Positions 62,001-64,000 of a stretch of DNA of 64,000 bases are shown here, piece after piece; within the stretch, counting starts at the first letter, position 1; the number at the start of each line of letters is the position of its first letter. The position numbers were made by a program, and so were the translations under genes. Where the stretch lies: contig NC_034421.1 in the NCBI RefSeq assembly GCF_002078875.1, positions 13,408,688 to 13,472,687 on the forward strand, read 5' to 3'. The stretch is from Numida meleagris. Its lineage: Eukaryota; Chordata; Aves; Galliformes; Numididae. The notes under the pieces were generated by a model that saw only the letters and a program-made list of their open reading frames with translations, did not search any database and was not told the origin of the DNA.

Positions 62001-63234
62001 GGAAGGGACCTACAAAGGTATCGAGTCCGGCTGCCTGACCTCTTCAGGACTAACCAAAAGTTAAAGCATATTATTAAGGACAGTATCCAAATGCCTCTTG
62101 AGCACTGACCATGGGGCATCAGCCACCTCTGAGAAGCCCGTTCCAGTGTGTGACCACCCTTGTGATAAAAAAAAATATATGCACTGTTTTGCTTGCAGAA
62201 ACCTGGTGATGGCAGCTCGCTGTGCTGTCTGTCACCAGTATCACACCTTGTGGTCCTGAGCAGCCTGACCACGTGCTCCCTCTGTTCCAGGTGCAGGAGA
62301 AGCTGCTGCTGTCTGCGTGCCACCTGCTGGTCTCCTTAGCCACTACGGTGCGACCAGTGTTCCTCATCAGCATCCCTGCAGTGCAGAAGGTGTTCAACAG
62401 GATCACAGACACTTCTGCCCAGCGGCTCCCTGATAAGGTGCTTCAGCTCTGCGTACATTGTCAATAATTACCTATTTCAAGCTGCAGCATAGGGAAAAAG
62501 CACAGTTGCAACTCTTAAATCTTACTCCTTTCTCACTTGCTGACACGTGCCTTTGCAGTACTGGCATGTTGATTCTGACATGTGGAAAGAGTTGGTGGAA
62601 CTTCTGTTAGCATTCTGTGTACCTCACTCCAAATGAGTTATTACAGAATTACTGAAAAGCCATGCCAAAAACTGGGATTCTATTGCACTGGGCACTAGCA
62701 CGGAGGTATAAAGGTGTAGAAACCTGCATGCTTTCTGTCTAAACCAGACAGAGCCATGAAAGTGGCATTGTCTTTGTTTTGGAGGTATAAGGAACATAGA
62801 GTTCTTGTTGCACAGAAGGGCAGGCAGAAACAAGAGCTGGCTCCAGCTCTGAAGTCATGGAGCTTTGCTTCTCTCTCACTTTGCAGAGCTGCTGGTTGAC
62901 ACTTGGGCACGACTTCTGCTACTGAACTCTTTCCTCAAATAGTTAGCACTGCTGGATGCCTTGGGCAGCCATAAGCCGTCGGTCTAAGGTTGTGTATCAA
63001 GTGAGTAGCAAACACTGAAAACTTCTGTGTTTCATTGCTTCTAGGCCCAGGTGCTGGTGTGCAGGGCGCTGTCAAATGTGTTGTTGCTGCCCTGGCCAAA
63101 TCTTCCGGAGAGCGAGCAGCAGTGGGCGGTTCGCTCCACCAACCACACCAGCCTCATCTCTGCCCTCACGAGGGACTATCGCCAATTAAAATCCAGTGCT
63201 ATATTGCCACAGAGGAAAGTGCAGCTGGAGGACA
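23043..63234 (+). CDS. XPO6: Exportin-6, first 17 coding exons (3' part beyond window)
   Basis: Seventeen exons joined by GT-AG introns keep one frame for 2341 nt: residues 1-780 plus one base. Exportin-6 is an importin-beta family receptor. With RanGTP it carries profilin-bound actin and other actin-binding cargo out of the nucleus. Residues about 30-100 correspond to the importin-beta N-terminal Ran-binding domain ([30 protein letters not shown]), and the rest is HEAT-repeat helices. A proline/serine linker [11 protein letters not shown] (about 203-213) interrupts the helices, and an acidic turn [11 protein letters not shown] ends at 481. From memory the human protein has about 1125 residues, so roughly 345 residues lie to the right. 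No frameshift or stop is seen. Identity is very secure from the near-complete match to the vertebrate family. Confidence 0.97.
25881..26015 (+). mobile_element. CR1-like LINE tail with internal tandem repeat
   Basis: The segment starts CAGTTGGACT and ends TCCTTTCCAACTCGGGATGT, as in CR1 3' ends. Between these, GGTTCTGATCTTTATGGGTC plus CCTTATG is repeated four times (from 25896, 25922, 25946 and 25972). A single N at 25945 marks an uncertain base in copy 2. Confidence 0.75.
32956..33200 (+). mobile_element. CR1 LINE 3' fragment
   Basis: Diverged CR1 sense sequence (GGAGGTTCAGGTTGGGTGTT and GGGTTGGACC-like segments) ends in a T run and the typical terminal motif ATTCTATGATTTCT. It is non-coding and 5'-truncated. 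Confidence 0.85.
34133..34372 (-). mobile_element. CR1 LINE 3' fragment
   Basis: The reverse complement of a CR1 3' region, recognisable by GACTCCACCACCTCCCTGGG, TTTTTCCTTACATCCAACCT and ACAACCTCCTTTCAGG on the plus strand. It is 5'-truncated. Confidence 0.88.
35965..36055 (+). CDS. XPO6: XPO6 exon 2
   Basis: Acceptor GACGTTTGCAG, donor ATAG/GTGAGT. The exon encodes residues 2-31 plus one base (phase 1), the N-terminal helix [13 protein letters not shown] and the basic stretch NERKRE. Confidence 0.96.
36056..37422 (+). other. XPO6: XPO6 intron 2
   Basis: 1.4 kb of unique sequence apart from one CR1 tail at 36784-36854. No other feature is recognised. Confidence 0.85.
36784..36854 (+). mobile_element. 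CR1 LINE tail fragment
   Basis: GGTTGCACTAGATGATCTCT followed by GAGGTCCCTTCCAGCCCCTA and ATTCCATGAATCTG is the classic 3' end of a CR1 element. About 70 bp remain. Confidence 0.85.
37423..37535 (+). CDS. XPO6: XPO6 exon 3
   Basis: Acceptor TTGCTTTTTCAG, donor TTTGAG/GTAAGG. The exon encodes residues 32-69, the start of the Ran-binding N-terminal domain. Confidence 0.97.
37536..40727 (+). other. XPO6: XPO6 intron 3
   Basis: 3.2 kb of unique sequence. It contains a T run at 39552-39567 and a short GT-rich patch near 39232-39270. No coding or RNA feature is recognised. Confidence 0.85.
40728..40925 (+). CDS. XPO6: XPO6 exon 4
   Basis: Acceptor TCTTTTCCAG, donor TTGCAG/GTAAGA. The 198 nt encode residues 70-135, including [15 protein letters not shown]. 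Both boundaries are phase 0. Confidence 0.97.
40926..43153 (+). other. XPO6: XPO6 intron 4
   Basis: 2.2 kb containing a minus-strand CR1 fragment at 42036-42246. Otherwise I see nothing. Confidence 0.85.
42036..42246 (-). mobile_element. CR1 LINE 3' fragment
   Basis: The plus strand starts AGAATCGTAGAATTGTTCAG, GTTGGAGAAGACCTC and continues through GGCAGCCTGTGCCAATGCCC, the reverse complement of a CR1 3' end. Confidence 0.88.
43154..43313 (+). CDS. XPO6: XPO6 exon 5
   Basis: Acceptor TTTTCCTCTCAG, donor TCACAG/GTACGA. The exon encodes residues 136-188 plus one base, with the conserved [15 protein letters not shown] segment. Confidence 0.97.
43314..43715 (+). other. XPO6: XPO6 intron 5
   Basis: A 402-nt intron of unique sequence. 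I see nothing in it. Confidence 0.85.
43716..43793 (+). CDS. XPO6: XPO6 exon 6
   Basis: Acceptor CTTTGGTCAG, donor AAAGCG/GTAAGG. This is a short exon for residues 189-214 plus one base, ending in the proline/serine/threonine linker ([11 protein letters not shown]), a likely flexible and phosphorylatable loop. Confidence 0.96.
43794..47234 (+). other. XPO6: XPO6 intron 6
   Basis: 3.4 kb. It contains a G run at 46081-46090 and an old LINE-like fragment at about 46480-46720. The rest is unique, with no recognised gene. Confidence 0.85.
46480..46720 (+). mobile_element. Possible old CR1-type LINE fragment
   Basis: Phrases such as AAACTCTGTTGCAAAGGGAT, TCCATGGAAGAAAAATCCTC and GGCTCAGGAAGCCTTTG, in that order, resemble the 3' region of an old avian CR1 family. 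It is strongly diverged, so a repeat-library comparison would decide. Confidence 0.35.
47235..47688 (+). CDS. XPO6: XPO6 exon 7
   Basis: The largest exon (454 nt), acceptor TTTTCCCCCAG, donor GAAAG/GTAAGA. It encodes residues 215-365 plus two bases. It is markedly GC-richer at third positions than most other exons of this gene. Confidence 0.97.
47689..51028 (+). other. XPO6: XPO6 intron 7
   Basis: 3.3 kb of unique sequence with a T-rich run at about 48184-48209. No recognised feature. Confidence 0.85.
51029..51155 (+). CDS. XPO6: XPO6 exon 8
   Basis: Acceptor TTCCGTTGTAG, donor CATCAG/GTACAG. The exon encodes residues 366-408 ([20 protein letters not shown] within). Confidence 0.97.
51156..51973 (+). 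other. XPO6: XPO6 intron 8 with TTGG/TTTT-rich stretch
   Basis: A G/T-only low-complexity stretch (TTGGTTTTGCTTGTTGG type) occupies about 51415-51482. The remainder is unique. Confidence 0.85.
51974..52083 (+). CDS. XPO6: XPO6 exon 9
   Basis: Acceptor GTATTTCAG, donor CAACAG/GTGAGC. The exon encodes residues 409-444 plus two bases, including [19 protein letters not shown]. Confidence 0.97.
52084..54315 (+). other. XPO6: XPO6 intron 9
   Basis: 2.2 kb of unique sequence. I see no gene, RNA or recognised repeat. Confidence 0.8.
54316..54424 (+). CDS. XPO6: XPO6 exon 10
   Basis: Acceptor GTGGCCATAG, donor GATGAT/GTAAGG. The exon encodes residues 445-481 and ends in the acidic run DDETLDDD. Confidence 0.97.
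54425..55170 (+). other. XPO6: XPO6 intron 10
   Basis: 746 nt of unique sequence ending in the tandem AG acceptor of exon 11. Confidence 0.85.
55171..55263 (+). CDS. XPO6: XPO6 exon 11
   Basis: Acceptor TCTTCCCATAG followed by CAGCAG, so three AG dinucleotides lie in tandem. The family sequence (two glutamines before TEWQRYL) supports use of the first. Donor CACTA/GTAAGT. The exon encodes residues 482-512. Confidence 0.96.
55264..57240 (+). other. XPO6: XPO6 intron 11
   Basis: 2.0 kb. It contains an AT-rich TATC/TA low-complexity patch (55507-55552) and a strong inverted repeat at 55954-56027. Otherwise it is unique. Confidence 0.85.
55954..56027. repeat. Inverted repeat with 16-bp perfect arms
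   Basis: TGCATGCTTAGACCTC (55954-55969) is perfectly complementary to GAGGTCTAAGCATGCA (56012-56027), with 42 nt between. A further AGCT/AGCT pairing inside extends the stem after a two-base bulge. Total span is 74 nt. It could be a terminal-inverted-repeat relic or a transcribed hairpin. It lies inside intron 11. Confidence 0.9.
57241..57310 (+). CDS. XPO6: XPO6 exon 12
   Basis: Acceptor GTCCTTTCTAG, donor GGACAG/GTAACC. This short exon encodes residues 513-535 plus one base ([19 protein letters not shown]). Confidence 0.96.
58363..58522 (+). CDS. XPO6: XPO6 exon 13
   Basis: Acceptor TGTCATTCCAG, donor GGAGAG/GTAAGT. The exon encodes residues 536-588 plus two bases, including [20 protein letters not shown]. 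Confidence 0.97.
58811..58913 (+). mobile_element. CR1 LINE tail fragment
   Basis: GTGGTTGGACTTGAAGATGC, then TTTTTTCAACCTGAACAATT and CTGTGATTG form a CR1 3' end in sense orientation. Confidence 0.85.
59255..59347 (+). CDS. XPO6: XPO6 exon 14
   Basis: Acceptor TTCATTTGCAG, donor GATGT/GTGAGT. The repeated GTGTG makes the donor ambiguous by two bases. The frame with exon 15 (D-V-H-A-Q) fixes the end at 59347. The exon encodes residues 589-619 plus two bases. Confidence 0.95.
59348..61069 (+). other. XPO6: XPO6 intron 14
   Basis: 1.7 kb of mostly unique sequence. A GA-rich run occurs at about 60498-60544. No gene is recognised. Confidence 0.85.
61070..61214 (+). CDS. XPO6: XPO6 exon 15
   Basis: Acceptor TTCTCCCTGCAG, donor TGGAAG/GTATCC. 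The exon encodes residues 620-668, including [15 protein letters not shown]. The donor is weaker than most, but the frame into exon 16 is exact. Confidence 0.95.
61215..62290 (+). other. XPO6: XPO6 intron 15
   Basis: 1.1 kb. The second half contains a minus-strand CR1 fragment at 61983-62179, close to the exon 16 acceptor. Confidence 0.85.
61983..62179 (-). mobile_element. CR1 LINE 3' fragment
   Basis: The plus strand reads GGTTTTGGTTGGAAGGGACC and later GGGGCATCAGCCACCTCTGA and GTTCCAGTGTGTGACCACCC, the reverse complement of a CR1 3' region. It lies about 110 nt upstream of exon 16. Confidence 0.88.
62291..62437 (+). CDS. XPO6: XPO6 exon 16
   Basis: Acceptor CTCTGTTCCAG, donor GATAAG/GTGCTT. 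The exon encodes residues 669-717 ([20 protein letters not shown]). The donor is weak (GTGCTT), so skipping of this 147-nt, frame-neutral exon would be possible. Confidence 0.95.
62438..63044 (+). other. XPO6: XPO6 intron 16
   Basis: 607 nt of unique sequence with no recognised feature. Confidence 0.85.
63045..63234 (+). CDS. XPO6: XPO6 exon 17 (last in window)
   Basis: Acceptor CATTGCTTCTAG, donor GGACA/GTGAGT. The exon encodes residues 718-780 plus one base. The next exon is not present before base 64000. Confidence 0.95.
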
Positions 63235-64000
63235 GTGAGTACCCAGTTCCTCAGCACGTGCTGGCCTCCTGTGGTTGCAGTGCTCGCTGTTGGTGGGGGT
63301 TGTCGAGCTGTCTTTCCAGTAATTATTTTGCCTGAGAAGCTGCGTAGCGCGTGGGAAGGACAGGAAAGGAGCAGTCAGTTTCTGCTTTTGTAAGAAACGC
63401 TTCCTCCATGGGCACGTAAAGGGCACTTTCACCCCAGGTTGCTGCAGACTGCTCCATCACAGTGCTGTCTTCCTCAGTTACTCAGGGAAAGTAGGATCGA
63501 GTTCGTAATAAAAATGTGAATGGCAGTGATTGCACTGGGGATGCTGAGCAACCTAATGTTGGGACTGCCGTGCTGTAGTACCAGAAACAGTGACTGGAGG
63601 CAGTGTTAATGAAGGTTATGGTTTAAGAAGCTTAAAGGGGAACATAAGAATTACTTAAGACTTAAGAATTACTGCTGAGGGTATATATGTGTAGGAGGAG
63701 AGCCCTGAAATGATGGGGTTTAGGGACCTTTTGAAGCTACTCTGTGTGTTTTGGGACTGCTTTTGGGTGTCTTGTTGTCTTTTTGTTGGTTTGTTCTTTG
63801 AATGCCTTGCTTATAAGCACGCAGCATCACAGCTTCTGACAGCTCCGTGGGGTGAGGGAGCATGGGAGAGGGTTGGCTGAGCCTCACAGGACGGTCACCT
63901 TGCTCACAGTGGGTCAGTTCTCCTGCTTTCTGGGTTAGTTTATTCAGTGATTGGGTATCGCTCCAATTGCTAACTTTCAGAAATAGAGATTTGCAGGATA
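63235..64000 (+). other. XPO6: XPO6 intron 17 (continues beyond window)
   Basis: 766 nt of unique intron sequence up to the window edge. No further exon that continues residue 781 is seen. Confidence 0.8.

Overview
The window is vertebrate nuclear DNA, almost certainly from a bird and probably a galliform. The only interspersed repeats I recognise are CR1-type LINE 3' ends. No mammalian SINE or L1 element was noticed, introns are compact, and the left third is very GC-rich and full of short minisatellites. Most of the sequence is introns and flanks. Two protein-coding genes can be rebuilt exon by exon from splice sites and reading frame.

Left third (about 1-22 kb). SBK1, a serine/threonine protein kinase of the SH3-binding-kinase family, lies on the minus strand. 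Its coding exons are at 9861-9666, 9577-9375 and 8715-7927 and give a 395-residue protein. A probable noncoding first exon ends at the donor at 15253. The gene is surrounded by simple and tandem repeats. One of these, a GGGAT-type array, contains a 134-base assembly gap. Several AT-rich islands in the GC-rich background look like candidate conserved regulatory elements.

Right two-thirds (about 22.3-64 kb). XPO6 (exportin-6) lies on the plus strand. Exon 1 sits in a CpG-island promoter, and its coding part is only the ATG (23043-23045), immediately followed by a GT donor. Sixteen further coding exons run from 35965 to 63234. All are joined in a continuous reading frame with GT-AG introns and encode residues 1-780 plus one base of codon 781. 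The remaining part (about a third of the protein) lies beyond the right edge. Introns hold CR1 fragments in both orientations, low-complexity runs and one strong 74-nt hairpin.

SBK1 and XPO6 are divergent (head to head), with about 7 kb between their predicted first exons. From memory, this is the same arrangement as on human 16p. Their products are not known to act together: SBK1 is a kinase, and XPO6 is a Ran-dependent export receptor for actin-profilin. No operon, CRISPR array, RNA gene or prokaryotic system is present, and I see no convincing novel system. The most useful second-look items are a candidate unannotated minus-strand coding exon at 19165-19251, an E-box/MEF2 cluster upstream of SBK1, the XPO6 initiator codon isolated at an exon edge beside a two-codon uORF, and the intron 11 hairpin.
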